Origin: Cylindrobasidium torrendii FP15055 ss-10
Taxonomy: Eukaryota; Basidiomycota; Agaricomycetes; Agaricales; Physalacriaceae
Direction: 5' to 3'
Assembly (NCBI GenBank): GCA_000934385.1
Contig: KN880624.1
Coordinates: 1-45,722, forward strand
Length of the DNA: 45,722 nt
The notes under the pieces: model-generated
Told to the model about the DNA's origin: nothing
Databases searched by the model: none
What the model saw: the letters and a program-made list of their open reading frames with translations, nothing else
Part shown: positions 1-11,947 of the stretch, piece by piece
How positions within the stretch are numbered: the stretch's first letter is position 1
How the letters are laid out: every line of letters begins with the position of its first letter
Translations under genes and position numbers: made by a program

Positions 1-288
1 GCGTAAAGGGATTAAAGTGCATCGTGTGAAGCAATCTCCTCGACGATAGTTTGTACTTAGTACTTAAAATTGGACGTCGGCGGTCACCTAGTGATTTAGC
101 CTTTCGACAGTCGACCCCCTTGGCGATTTGTCTTCGCGTTGAGCGTACTCGAAAGAGGGCTCCGCACCAGTTCGAACGACCTTAGAAGAAATTCTATTGA
201 AACAATCCAAAAAGCCTTAAATACCCCACGAACTTAGTGTTTGGTGTGTGTGTGTGTGTTGGTAGACCATTTGCCTTCGCCCCATATA
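1..288. other. non-coding flank beyond the truncated transposase
   Basis: No open frame or recognisable motif was found here. The transposase reading frame that runs leftward from 771 stops at 289-291. The sequence beyond it does not continue the Plavaka protein in any frame I could follow, so this looks like DNA on the far side of a truncation breakpoint, or badly decayed element sequence. A short (TG)n run lies at about 243-259. Confidence 0.4.
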
Positions 289-2016
289 TCAGCGCATCAA
301 CGCGGGCACGGTGTCGTCGTCAAGGTCGAGGTCGTCAGGTCCAGCTTGGCACTTGGGACATGAACCGTACTTGCTGCATGTCACAAGACATTGTTCCGGA
401 TAATCCGCGACATACGCTGCAAGAATGGGATGCACCGTTGTGACGAGTCCGCTGCCACTGACCATCTCAACACCGTTCTTGCCGGCCTCAACGATAGGTT
501 TGAACAACTCCGTCATGGCGGCGTGGAAGAGGCGTTGATACCGCGAGGACAGCGCGTTCTTGGTGAGACCAGACCGTGCAATTTTCTCGACGGGGAGGTA
601 TGCGAGAAGGATGCACGCCTGTTCGGATGGTTTGCGACGAAGCGCACTGGGGATATTACCCAGTGTCAAGTACACTGGATATGCCTGGCGACTTCCCGAA
701 AACTGGGTAAGTTGTGTTTTGTCGGTGGAAATGATAAGGGCGCCGAGGGTGTGGCCTTCAGGTAGCAGGTCCTGGTTACTGGTTAGCTATTGAATGTGGT
801 GTATATCAGAACAATGTACTTGAATTTTCCACCACCACTCAGCGGTCCACATCTCGTTGACGATACGATTGGTCTTATCACGGTCGGTGAAAATGCGTGA
901 CGGCTTGTATACAATCCGGTCTGCTAGCCTGGTGTCGCCCCAGAGTGCTCTAACAGCCTCGAGGATGTCACGATGTCGAAGAGTAAAGGGTTCGTCTTCA
1001 CGGTCGGGAAAAGTGAGATGCTTGACATGCCACTTGCCAGCACGGAGAGGTATACTGTTCAGTTGTCGATGAAGACCGGCGGTATTGGCATATGAGACAC
1101 CGAGCTTCTCTCGCACCTAAGAACATCGTTAGGGTATAAATGATATAGGGAATTGGGAACGCACTCCTTCGATGTTCAACAGTCGGTTGAACGACGAATG
1201 ACCTATCCCATCCTGCACCATCCACCTCGCTATCTCCCAATCAAGCTTGGAGGCAAAGGGCGCGTACAGATCGTGACCATCTGTGCTGCCAGTACCATCC
1301 ATCGTCGTGTCTTCACCAGTGGGAGCATTGCCAAACAACGCTTGCCATCGCGCACGCACCCCTCCTTCTATCTGAACAGTTAATCCCGCCGTGGGATGTT
1401 CGTCGACAAATAAGCCATTGCCGTCATCGTCTTCGTCGTCGTCATCCAAGACTCGAGGCCGTGCACCAATCCTCTGCGTGAGGCGATTGCGTAGGGTAGA
1501 GGGACCTGGTCCAGCTTGCCCCAGTTGTGCAGAGTTATCGGTTACTTCGAACCAGTCGGTACCGGTTTGGAGTTCAAGTAGCTCCCGCCGATAGTCCAAG
1601 GTCTGAGCGGGAGGTTGGTCGTCTTCGTAGTCACTATCCGCCGCGGCATCGGGGATATTCCGACTCCCACCCAGCCAGTCGTCCTCATCGGGGACATCCT
1701 CGATGGTGGTCTTCGTGGACGAAGACTGGTGGGAGCCACTGGCTTGAGGATGGGCATCGAAGTCGAAGTCGTTTGCTTGAGGGCTGGCGACTGGATTGAA
1801 ATCCTGGTCATCCTCGTCGTCTTGCCACACCTCTGCTTCCAAATCGCGCGCGCTGCCAGCAATGATTCTGGCCTTCAGCTGCTGCCCGGCAAACGCAGAT
1901 TTCGAGTGGTCGAACCATTGCTTGCACTCCTTCTTCTGGGCGACGTGGCGTTGGACAGCGGTCTCGTTCCCGAAGGCTTGATGACAGAGAGGGTTGGGGC
2001 AGAATGAGGGAGCCAT
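289..2016 (-). pseudogene. Plavaka-type (CACTA-like) DNA transposase, 3'-truncated
   Basis: This is the N-terminal half of a basidiomycete Plavaka-family transposase. Three exons join in frame: 2016-1165, 1116-820 and 771-289, with introns 1164-1117 and 819-772. The first residues carry a C2H2-like finger (CPNPLC, then H and C), followed by an acidic low-complexity stretch. The second exon holds the family block around WHVKH and the motif NEMWTAEWWWKIQ. The third holds YPVYLTLGNIP, the ILLAYLP block and PILAAYVADYPEQCLV followed by CPKC. About 543 codons are open and then a TGA occurs; full-length family members are roughly twice as long, so the region expected to carry the catalytic residues is missing. 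Family assignment is from recalled conserved motifs. It marks the left end of the window as transposon-rich. Confidence 0.8.
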
Positions 2017-3246
2017 TGTGATAGATGCTGGAGCCGTGAACGCAAGGGAGAGAGTGTAGCAAAAAGGGTACGAGAGGGACTATATCGAGTCAGGAAAGAA
2101 TGGAGTGTTCAAGAGAACGGACGTACTCTTCCAGTAATAGAACGATGTGTGCTGTGCGTGTGCACACACAAGAAGCGAAATGAAAACGAGTAGAAAACGA
2201 AAACATGAAAACGAAGGAAACGCAGCAGTTGGAGCGTGAAGGGTGGGTTCAGCGTGGATAGTAGAATCAGGGGACACGCAGCAATTGGAGCATGTCAGAA
2301 TCGTATCAGACCGAGCAGCACTTGGAGCACGATGTGTACGCGGGCTAGCACGCAGAAGGAGGGCAATATCTACGCGACGGGCAATTTTCGCGGGTTGGAG
2401 ACCAGCCCTGCAGGTCACAAAAACATGCAGGGTGCACGGGGACAGACCCTTGCGTGCAGTCACCAAGGCCCTGGAGCATATCCGAGGGGGCCGCTGGTGG
2501 GTCCAGAGTCGTAGTCGATGTTGCGCATGTTGGCGTCGTCGTCGTTGGCGGCAGGTGTCTTCCGTGACGTGACAAGTCACACTTGCCTAGAACTAGCCAG
2601 TTGTCCGTTGAGATCGAAGGACATAGATGCCGGGCCCAGAGTGAGATTTCTCAACTCTGAAGCACGACCATCACGTCGCCGCGGTCGCGTCAACTATCCA
2701 GCCCACCCACCGGATTCCCTCCCCTCCTTCCCACCATCAAATAGTCTGGGCACTTTTGTGGTCCCCAGGTTACGCTGAGCTTGCTTTTGTTGCTTGGCTC
2801 AGTGCGCATTTTGAACACCTTTGTGGTCGTCAATTTGCTTTGTGGTGATACTCTATCGTCTTTAGACATTCGAGGGTCAAGATATCCCTGTCCTTTGTCC
2901 GCATACGCGTCAAATCTCCACATCAAACTGTGTCCTCCGCGTGTTCTCCAGTCTGTGCTTTCCAAACGTTTTCCGGCCTGTGCTTTTCTGTCCTTCGCGC
3001 GTTGCTCGATTATCCCGCAAGTTTCTACATATTTTTGGCGCATCTCCCCCTAATTTTACCCAGTTCGTTGCACCCGTTTCTATTATAGCAAAGTCTAATT
3101 CATTTCTAGTGTCTTCCTCTACAATACCAGCTCCGTTTGTCTCCTCCGAAATCCCACACTGGCCCGGCCTTCCCGCCAACGAAATCCATGGTGTACTTGG
3201 TGCCGTCTTTGGCAACTACGCTGTTGCTACTCCCAATGCCCGCATT
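2017..3246. other. intergenic stretch with short degenerate repeats
   Basis: No convincing gene. Three copies of a short motif resembling GCAnTTGGAGC lie at about 2225, 2281 and 2318, just upstream of the transposase start, and could be subterminal repeats of the Plavaka element. The interval from about 2700 to 3240 is pyrimidine-rich and is probably the promoter and leader of the gene that starts at 3247. That gene's frame stays open upstream to 2941 but contains no ATG before 3247. Confidence 0.35.
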
Positions 3247-5657
3247 ATGGTCATTCCCATCGTCGGTGGGGAGCGCTCTCTTATCTTGCGCAAGGACTTT
3301 CGCTTTGGGACCGACGACCCTATCTGCCATCCCCAGTTGTATCACAGGGGAAATCGTAATCTGGCCTGTATGATGGCGCCGAGTGTCGAGATGGATGTGA
3401 ACCACTGCTTTCGTCCGTGGCAGGACAGCTGGTGGACTGAGTGTCCTGGTTTGGGCGGCATTGGTCGTATGGACCCGGACATGCGTCGCACGCTCAGCCA
3501 GCAGTCGAAGGCGTACTATGACAAGGCCATCAAACAGCACTGCGAAGACATCCGCATGGGTCGCTACCCTCATATCAAACGTGTTGACGAATTCGATACT
3601 CAGAAGCTCAAGGACGACATCTTCCTCCTCAAGAAGTACTGGGCTTTTTGCGGCAAACCCGGCACGCTTCAAGATGTCAAGCTTCGTTTCGTGAACGCTC
3701 AGCGGCAAGAACTCAATATCAGGTCTCGCGTTGACGACCAGCTCATCTACGCTCCTCTCTTGACTCCCACGAACAGCACTCCGCGCCTCTGTGACCACCG
3801 GCGCATGGGGGCAGTGACAACAAACTTTGGCATTGCGTGCATGCTACACACGGCTGGACTACCTGTCTGGTACGTTTACCAGGCCAAATACGTCGACCGC
3901 ACCAAGTTTCGTAGGTTCATGTCGGACGATGAGGTCGAGCGCATCAACGGCTGCATCGAGATACCACCATTTGTCAACCAGATGGGAGAGTGTCGGCGCG
4001 TTCCGTATCTCGACTGGCTCACGGGTGGTCAAGATTTCATCACCAGGACGGCTGTCGACAACGCGGTGGTGCTCTACAAAGGTCCTCCGCATCTCCCAGA
4101 GCGCTACAGCGCAATGAGTTCTCTCCTGGGTCGATTCACGTGTGGATGGAAGGAGGAGCCTATTCAGCCTGGCTTTGGATCACCATCGCACCATGTAGAG
4201 CACGACTTTTCTCTACCCGAATCCGAACCTCCCGCTATGCCTGACCAGCCGGAGTACGACTTTGATTTTTCGTATGCTGCCTCTGCCTCTCCTCCTCGCA
4301 ACGTCGAGGTCGAAGACCACGCTCCGCCGCCTCCAATGTCATCTTCATCTCTGCCACCACCGGCAGAACCTGTACCATCGTCTTCGTCTCTCTCATTGTT
4401 GGGAAACTCTGCTTCGTCTTCAAGTGAGTTTATCTATGGCATTATCTATCTCGTTCTAATTCTATTGTAGATCTCAAGCGTCGTCTTCCAGACTCCAACA
4501 CGTCGCTCTCGGCTCCGCATTGTTCTACGAAGAAGCCTCGCATCGGGAAGAACAAAAGTAACTCGGGTACGACCATCCGTACAAACCAGCCTGCAGCGCG
4601 TTCACGGTGGGATACTGTCGATGCCCCGTTTATGCCTACCCCCGTTTCTGGCTGGTACCGCATGATGCAAGCGCTGGGCAAGAAAACCAACCTCAATCCG
4701 CGCGATACTCCCACATTCCGTGGTGTCAAGGTTGTTCATAGCTGGTCGGTTCTGCCTGATGCAGCTATGCTTGCCAACATCAAGAATCCGGAGACGCGCG
4801 CTCGTTATCTGCTCACATTCTGTCGACTCCTACCTCTTCTCGAGTTCAATGTTGAGATGCTGGATGATCCGTCCGTCAGCCCGGAGAAGTTCTTCATCCA
4901 CCAGAAGAAGTGGAGGGTAATGTTGGGTTTGGGGAAGGACGGCAAAGACAACTCGCACGCTGCAACTGTTCGTGCCCAAATCGAAGATCAACTTGCAGCG
5001 TTACTTGTGGAAGCTGACAACGTTCGTCTCATTGTTTTTACTATTCATCGTCGTGCTAATTATTTCTTTAACTAGGCACCTCGAGTTGACCTTCGCAAGA
5101 TCAATGCGCAACCCGCTCGCTGGATGGGTGAGGAACTGGCCCCGGCGAATTCCTCTGAAATGCCGCACCCTTCGACATCAACAACGCGCGAAATCCTCAA
5201 GTTTATTTGCGAGGTCAACTTCCGTGTCGAGTTGCTCACACTCGACTACTTCTTGTTTGATTTTTCGGCACCTGGCACCACTCCTCCCACGCCTGTAGAG
5301 CGCCGACAAGAAGTTTTCCAGCTGATTTCCTACTTTTCGGCATCGGCTCTCCCGGAATGGATCAACGATGGGGATGGGTTCGCGTCGGATGACATGAGGG
5401 AGCGCTTTGATGCGCTCTGTGGGTTATCCACGGTCATGGAGCAGTGGACACTCCACCCTTTGTGCTGTTTGAGGCCAGGGTCGCTTGTTTTGGTGCAGCG
5501 TGCGCAGTGCCAAGCCTTGCTGGAGAAGGACCAGCTGAATGATGGGAAGGTCAACAGTTTCGAGGAGTTAGTAGCAGAGCACTACATCTCCTCATATGCC
5601 CTCATCTTTGCTCGTCCTCCCACAGTTCCCCATCATTCGCGTGGTAGTGAGCCGTAG
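3247..5657 (+). CDS. conserved Agaricomycete protein of unknown function (769 aa)
   Basis: Three exons (3247-4423, 4471-5021, 5076-5657) give an uninterrupted 769-residue protein; the second intron starts with the less usual GTTCGT. The ATG at 3247 is the first in frame, so a 5' exon cannot be excluded. The N-terminal half is globular and rich in W, Y and H. A central block (about residues 155-230) contains RRMGAVTTNFGIACMLHTAG followed by LPVWYVY; it resembles a repeated, unnamed Agaricomycete family that I recall but cannot name a function for. Around residues 320-450 lies a Pro/Ser-rich linker with a basic patch (LKRRL...KKPRIGKNK). The C-terminal part is globular again. The same-strand neighbour starts 592 bp downstream. 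It sits between a transposase fragment and a repeat array, so it may be mobile-element cargo. Confidence 0.65.
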
Positions 5658-6248
5658 ACTTGCCTGGACTTTTTCGGACATAGCTAGCGTACATGGTTGT
5701 TGTTTTTTGTATTTCATACTTCTATACTGTGCTTATCGTATCGTACGCCTATTTCGTCGTATGCATTCCTCGCCCCGCTCCTTGTTTGTGTGACGTGTGA
5801 CCCAAATCGGCCAGCACATCGGAATCGGCCGGCACTCCTTTTCTGGGGGCTGAGCTTCGATCATTTTCCTCACTCCAACCACGACGACGCAACATGGTGT
5901 GACGGATGACACGACGACCTAGCATGGTGCGACGGACGACACGACTCCCTCATGCATGCTCGGAGGATGTTTGCTCTGCGCAAGCCTCTCGGGCATTGCA
6001 CTGTACAGCTATGTGCTCATACAGTGCGTGCTGCTGGCCTCTTTGTGAGATCCAGCAGCAGCATGTTGTGGAAACTCAATGACATTATATGGGCGCTGTC
6101 CTCAAACTTCCGTCATCTTGTCTCCTCGCTAAGTATCCTGAACACACTCGGATGGTGAGTTTTTTTTTACGTGGCACTGTAGCCCGTCTGATTTAAGGTG
6201 CAAGTGTAGTGACAGCTTCGAGTGCTCGCACTTTGCTCTTCTTCGATT
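5658..6248. other. intergenic stretch between the two large unknown genes
   Basis: No gene is supported. It should contain the 3' end of the upstream gene and the promoter of the downstream one. A 30-bp tandem duplication (two units, 5881-5910 and 5911-5940, differing at a few positions) lies near the middle. Confidence 0.5.
5881..5940. repeat. two-copy 30-bp tandem repeat
   Basis: Two adjacent 30-bp units share the core CATGGTG, then GACGGA and GACAC, with a few substitutions. They are purely intergenic and not in a reading frame. This looks like local replication slippage; a regulatory role is not indicated. Confidence 0.7.
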
Positions 6249-8277
6249 ATGCCTCCTCGTGCAAAGACAACCAAGGCCCCTCGGCCCCCATCTCGCCAGC
6301 AACCCGCTCGTTCTACATCTGCTAAGGGCAAGGAGACGGCAGCTACTGCTTCGCAGAAGCCTGTGCCTCGTAAGGCTAAGGGTATGTCGATTCTATTTCC
6401 TACTTTCTTGATTCTTTGCTCATGACAGTACGCAGAAGCGGCCGAAAGGAAGCGTAGAGAGGAGGAAGAAGCTGCAGGTATGTGATGCGCTTGCTGGTCT
6501 GGTATCGTCGCTGACCACTTTCGCAGAGTCTCGACGTCTTGCTGCGGAAATCCAGGAAGAGGAGGAGGAGGAGGAGGAGGAGGAGGAAGAAGAAGATGAG
6601 CAGGAGGAGGGAGCAGAACCAGCTCGCCGCCGTCGATACGACTCGGACTCGGACTTGGCTGAGAATCAGGGTGACGACGACGATGACCAGGACGGAGAAC
6701 AGGCCAACGCCGACGGCAGCTGGGGTACTCTTGAGGACCTTGGGGTTGAGAAGCCAGTCACTGTCAACGGCAACGCAGCAAAGGCCAACGTGTCTCGTGG
6801 GCGCGCTCGCCCCCCACCTCCAAGTTCGTCTCCAGCTCCAAGTGACCATGATGCAGACCCTTATGAGGAGATTGTGAGTTCGTCTTTGAGATGGTGTATT
6901 AAGCCGTTGAAATACTGATACCTTGCAGGATGTTGTCCATTTCTCTCCGCCGAAGAAGGCTGTCAAGCGTACTCAGTCCCAGCGTAGCCCCCAGCAGGCC
7001 AAGAACACCAAGAAGGTCAAGCATGCCCGCACACCCTCGAAACCTACTTCCGATGACGATGTCTCTATCGTCGAATCTGCGCCTGCAAAGGGCGGGTCTC
7101 GTTCTCGCAAACACAAGAAGAATGGCGCTCCTCGTCGTCGCAGGGTGGGGTCCACCAAGATCACATCGGATTTCTTCACGAACCAGGAGAACGCCCTCAT
7201 CGATGGTGCCAAGCAGGCCTTCCGCGCGTCCTGCCTTCTCGACAATGCGTTTCCTGAGATCACCGACCGCGTCGCATACTATATTCCTATCCTCGAGGCA
7301 TACGTTGATTCAAGCTATGCGCGCGGCGACTTGCGCAAGGTGTTGGACAAGGTTCTCGCTGACCCCGACAAATCATTGATTGCAGACATTTGCGAAATGG
7401 TGCGTCTTTTTGCTCTACTTACAATGCCTGGTCAGCTCTGATATCTTGCTTAGGGCGAGTATGCTGTTGGTGAAGGGCGTGCCAAGTTCCTCGACACCTG
7501 CCGCAACAGGGTCGACGAGATCACGCAGCCGGACGGTGCTTTCGACAGCGAGGACTGCGAGAAGTACGTCGCGTTCCACAAGCGGACTTTCGCGTTCCAC
7601 TACGGCGAGTACAACACGAAGACGGAGTACATTAACACAAAGACACCCTTCAAGGCACCGTGGCTCTCCCAGTTCCTCCGCCACTACATCTACGAGAACA
7701 ACTCCGGCCTTGATGGGTACTGCGTCTTTCGCATCGAGGAGATGGGAGGACCGACGATGGAGATGTTAGCATTGTTTGTTCTCAGTGTACGTCCTCCGAG
7801 TCAGTTCTTTGATCTTCGTTTGCTAATAGTTATGCAGCGATATCACTCCATTGCCGAGTGGCAGACTGGTGCAATCACGCATCATGTATTCAGCAGTTCG
7901 CCCAAGTCGGAGAATGCCACGACCTACATCAATATCCTGGCCGAGATGAACAAGATCGAGGTCAAGGTCCCAGGCTGGTGGGCACATACGTCTAAGACCA
8001 TGTACAGGAGTGCGGCGTACGTTCATTATCATCTCAACATCACTTTGCTCACTTTTTGTGTAGGAAGCAGTGCAATAAGGAGTGGCGTCTCAAGGAGTTG
8101 GAGGGATCAAAGAAGGTTGGTAAGAATGTTGACTACGACGGGATGCGCGAGGAGATGGAGGCAGAGCAGGCTGCGGTGCAGGCGGCACATGGTCGCCGTG
8201 CGCCCATGGCGTCGAGTGGCAGTGGTGCCAGCGCAGAGGCGTCGGGTAGTGGTTCGCAGTCATCGTCAGCTGCGTAG
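6249..8277 (+). CDS. DUF6532-like protein with disordered charged N-terminus (572 aa)
   Basis: Seven exons (6249-6381, 6436-6477, 6527-6873, 6929-7399, 7454-7786, 7838-8016, 8064-8277) sum to 572 intact codons. Residues 1-260 are disordered: a basic Pro/Ser/Lys start, a run of about 14 Glu, Asp-rich segments and several KR-rich patches such as RRRRV, suggesting a nuclear protein. Residues about 265-500 form the conserved part: AFPEITDRVAYY, WLSQFLRHYIY and PTMEMLALFVLSRYHSIAEW followed by QTG. The last block fits the pattern of the Agaricomycete-only domain DUF6532 (P-x-L-A-L...E-W-x-T-G...F). The tail is Ser/Gly-rich. DUF6532 proteins are highly expanded and of unknown function. The gene lies immediately before a palindromic repeat array. 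Confidence 0.65.
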
Positions 8278-8562
8278 TTCTGGATGTTTGATTAGGACTT
8301 CTAGTATAGATTGTGTTGTCGTGGCCTAGCATATTTACAGTGTAGGTACTTGCATTTGATTTGTGTGCTTTTGCCATTTCTGCGTCTCCGGTCCGATTTT
8401 CCCTGGATTCCCTTTTCAGGAAGGCCGCTGGTTTGATTCTTGGTGAATGTCGAGGGTTCATAGGTGCGCTGTGGGAAAACCTTGAAGTTCTTTGAGTATA
8501 TCTTAGTCTACCTTCACAGGTAGTTAAGATATCCTAGGTACATCTAAGGTAAGGAGCAAGTA
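8278..8562. other. 3' flank of the DUF6532-like gene
   Basis: No gene is visible. From about 8500 the sequence becomes rich in AGGTA/CTAGGT words that continue into the repeat array. Confidence 0.5.
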
Positions 8563-9140
8563 CACTTCAAGTGAAGGGTATCTACCAATATATTCCCAAG
8601 TGAACTTGTGTGTATGTGAGGTCTACTTTAGGCATAGCCAAGGTAAGAAGTGAGTTCACTTCAAGTGAAGGGTGTCTACCACTAAATCACTAAGTGAACC
8701 CAGGTGCACTTCAGGTAGTGTTGGGGTGAGGCTAAAGTAGGAAACAGGTTCACTTCAAGTGAAGGTCGTCCACCAGTATATTCTTAGGTGAACTGAAGGG
8801 TACATAAGGTAGACCCAAAGTATAGTCAAGGCTGAGCTCAGGTATATCAAAGGTAGACCCGAAGTATGGCTAGATTTGAGCTCAGGTAGGAAGCAGGTTG
8901 ACTTTAAGTGAAGGGTATCTAACAATATATTCTCAGGTGCACTGAGGTATAGATAATATCTACTCTAGGTAATGCTGAGGTATATCTCAGGTCAGAAGTA
9001 GGCTTACTTCAAGTGAAGGGTGTCTACCAATATATTCCCAGGTAAGCTTGAGGTAGATACAAGTGACCTTGAGTCATCTTGAACATAACTTAGGTTGGCC
9101 TAGGATTTTGTTGCTAGACACCCTTCACTTAAAGTGAACC
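8563..9140. repeat. degenerate direct repeats with a palindromic core, plus one inverted copy
   Basis: Five direct copies of a roughly 40-bp motif begin near 8563, 8658, 8751, 8900 and 9006. Each has a core close to TTCACTTcAAGTGAA, a 7+7 inverted repeat around one base, followed by a conserved GTCTACCAnTATATTC and an AGGTGAAC-like word. A sixth copy in the opposite orientation lies at 9116-9140. Spacer lengths vary (about 93-149 bp), and the spacers are full of (C)CTAGGT and AGGTAGA words. There is no coding potential. The variable spacing, degeneracy and inverted last copy resemble subterminal repeats of a DNA transposon rather than a satellite or CRISPR array. Which element owns it is not shown by the sequence. 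Confidence 0.7.
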
Positions 9141-9703
9141 TTGTACAGGCTGACCTAGGTGCCCTTAGGGCAACCTAGGTAAACTTAGGTCACTAAGCTG
9201 TTTCCTGATGTATTTTTGCCACTCAGTGGACTATGTGACACACTTAGAGCCTGGCTTAGCGGTTGTACGCACGAATGACATTTTATGTTCTTCAAAAAAA
9301 AATAGCGGTGGTACATCTAAATTAGATTAAAATGATGTGAATACATCCCTATACAATGAACATACTGAACTCAGTTGTCAATCCTGTAAGCATACGGTAA
9401 GAGCATTGATAATGTGTTGATACGTGGCGAGTTGCTTACAATTTACTTAGCATATCGAGAGTATATAGTTAATTTATAAGGAATATTGTACATATATTGC
9501 CATACCGGTTCCATAGTGTCTGAGTATGATAACATAATGACCATATTGCCCTCAGATTGACAATTTCCCTCCATATAATCAAACGATTGGAATAGCCTGA
9601 CCGTATGTGACTTAAATGGCCATCGCTTACCATATTGCGATCGAGTGACAATGTTTACCATACGCTACAATTCACTCCCATGTTTTTATGATCGCGGTGA
9701 TGC
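9141..9703. other. AT-rich non-coding stretch
   Basis: No gene. From about 9280 the composition turns markedly AT-rich, with recurring CCATA/CATAT words (for example near 9500, 9540, 9630 and 9657). It abuts the 5' break of a P450 remnant at 9704 and may be the insertion that removed the rest of that gene. Confidence 0.4.
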
Positions 9704-9967
9704 AGCGCGGGCATTCGCAGCTGCATCGGCTGGAGATTTGCGTACGTCCCCTCTCACTCATCGAATGGCTGTCCATGAGCTAACTCGTCAGCCTTCAGGA
9801 TGATGGAAATGCAGGCGATCGCATTCGAGCTGCTGGAGAACTTCCGGTTCGAGCCAGCAGGAGATCTTACTGTCAAGCGCCATCCAGCGGGTTCCGCAAT
9901 GATGCCAATGGTGCGGGAGAGGATGCGCGAGGGCGTACAAATGCCACTGAAGGTGATCCCTTGGTAG
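9704..9967 (+). pseudogene. cytochrome P450 C-terminal remnant
   Basis: Two exons (9704-9741 and 9799-9967, intron 9742-9798) read in one frame for 68 codons to a natural stop. The first gives AGIRSCIGWRFA, the P450 haem-binding loop with its cysteine ligand. The second continues MMEMQAIAFELLENFRFEP and ends in the P450 C-terminal strand motif around MREGVQMPLKV. Upstream of the haem loop the frame meets stops at once and the DNA is AT-rich, so about 450 N-terminal residues are missing. Surviving splice sites and an uninterrupted frame suggest a fairly recent loss. It is too short to act as an enzyme. The P450 family number cannot be decided from this fragment. Confidence 0.85.
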
Positions 9968-10332
9968 TTTGTCTAATACTCTTTATGAAGTCCTTGATAA
10001 TGCAAAAACAATACTCTGCTTGTCAAGTTGGCAACGGCCTGCATGACGCTGGTCGTATTTTCCATCGACGTCGCGCGCGCCTCTTTGACGGCATTCGCAG
10101 CATCGCATCGTTGGTAGATGCGATGTAATTTGGCTATTTTTCAACGATGAATAAGGACAAAAAAGGAGCTGACTAACCCTAGTCGCTAAGTAATCCATCC
10201 GATCGGGGCTTGATTACATCGCAACCTTGGCTTCTCGAAATCTTTGGGCCGGAAAAGAGCAGTGGATGGCACTACTATGAGCAGAATGTATAAAGGCATC
10301 CATCGCGCCATTGACCGTTTCTGTTGTACAAC
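9968..10332. other. intergenic stretch upstream of the OYE gene
   Basis: No gene. It contains the promoter of the oxidoreductase that starts at 10333, with a TATAAA at 10289-10294. Confidence 0.5.
10289..10294 (+). promoter_or_regulatory. TATA box of the OYE gene
   Basis: TATAAA lies 39 bp before the ATG at 10333. This is a plausible core promoter with a short leader; it is assigned by position and sequence only. Confidence 0.45.
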
Positions 10333-11700
<1,368 letters not shown>

Positions 11701-11947
11701 AATAGAGAGTAGCTATATTCTAGTAGCTATATTCTTGCATATATAGTCACTACAAATCTTGTTCCGGAATCTACGTGCATAAATCGGTCGAACGTTATTC
11801 TAAGACTAGCGGAGTAAATCTACCATGATCATAAAGTGCAAAATAGGCTACTTACAGCCTACAGCCTGCAACTTGCCGAACCTCCGATCGTCTCGAGGCA
11901 GGTTGTCTCTCGCGTCCATCTAAGCACTCAAAACTACCACTCTCGAA

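Noticed and set aside
2941..3246. 5' extension of the 769-aa gene to 2941
   Set aside because: The frame is open but has no ATG; the composition looks like a pyrimidine-rich leader.
8563..9140. CRISPR-like repeat array
   Set aside because: Eukaryotic context, degenerate repeats, unequal spacers, one inverted unit and no associated genes.
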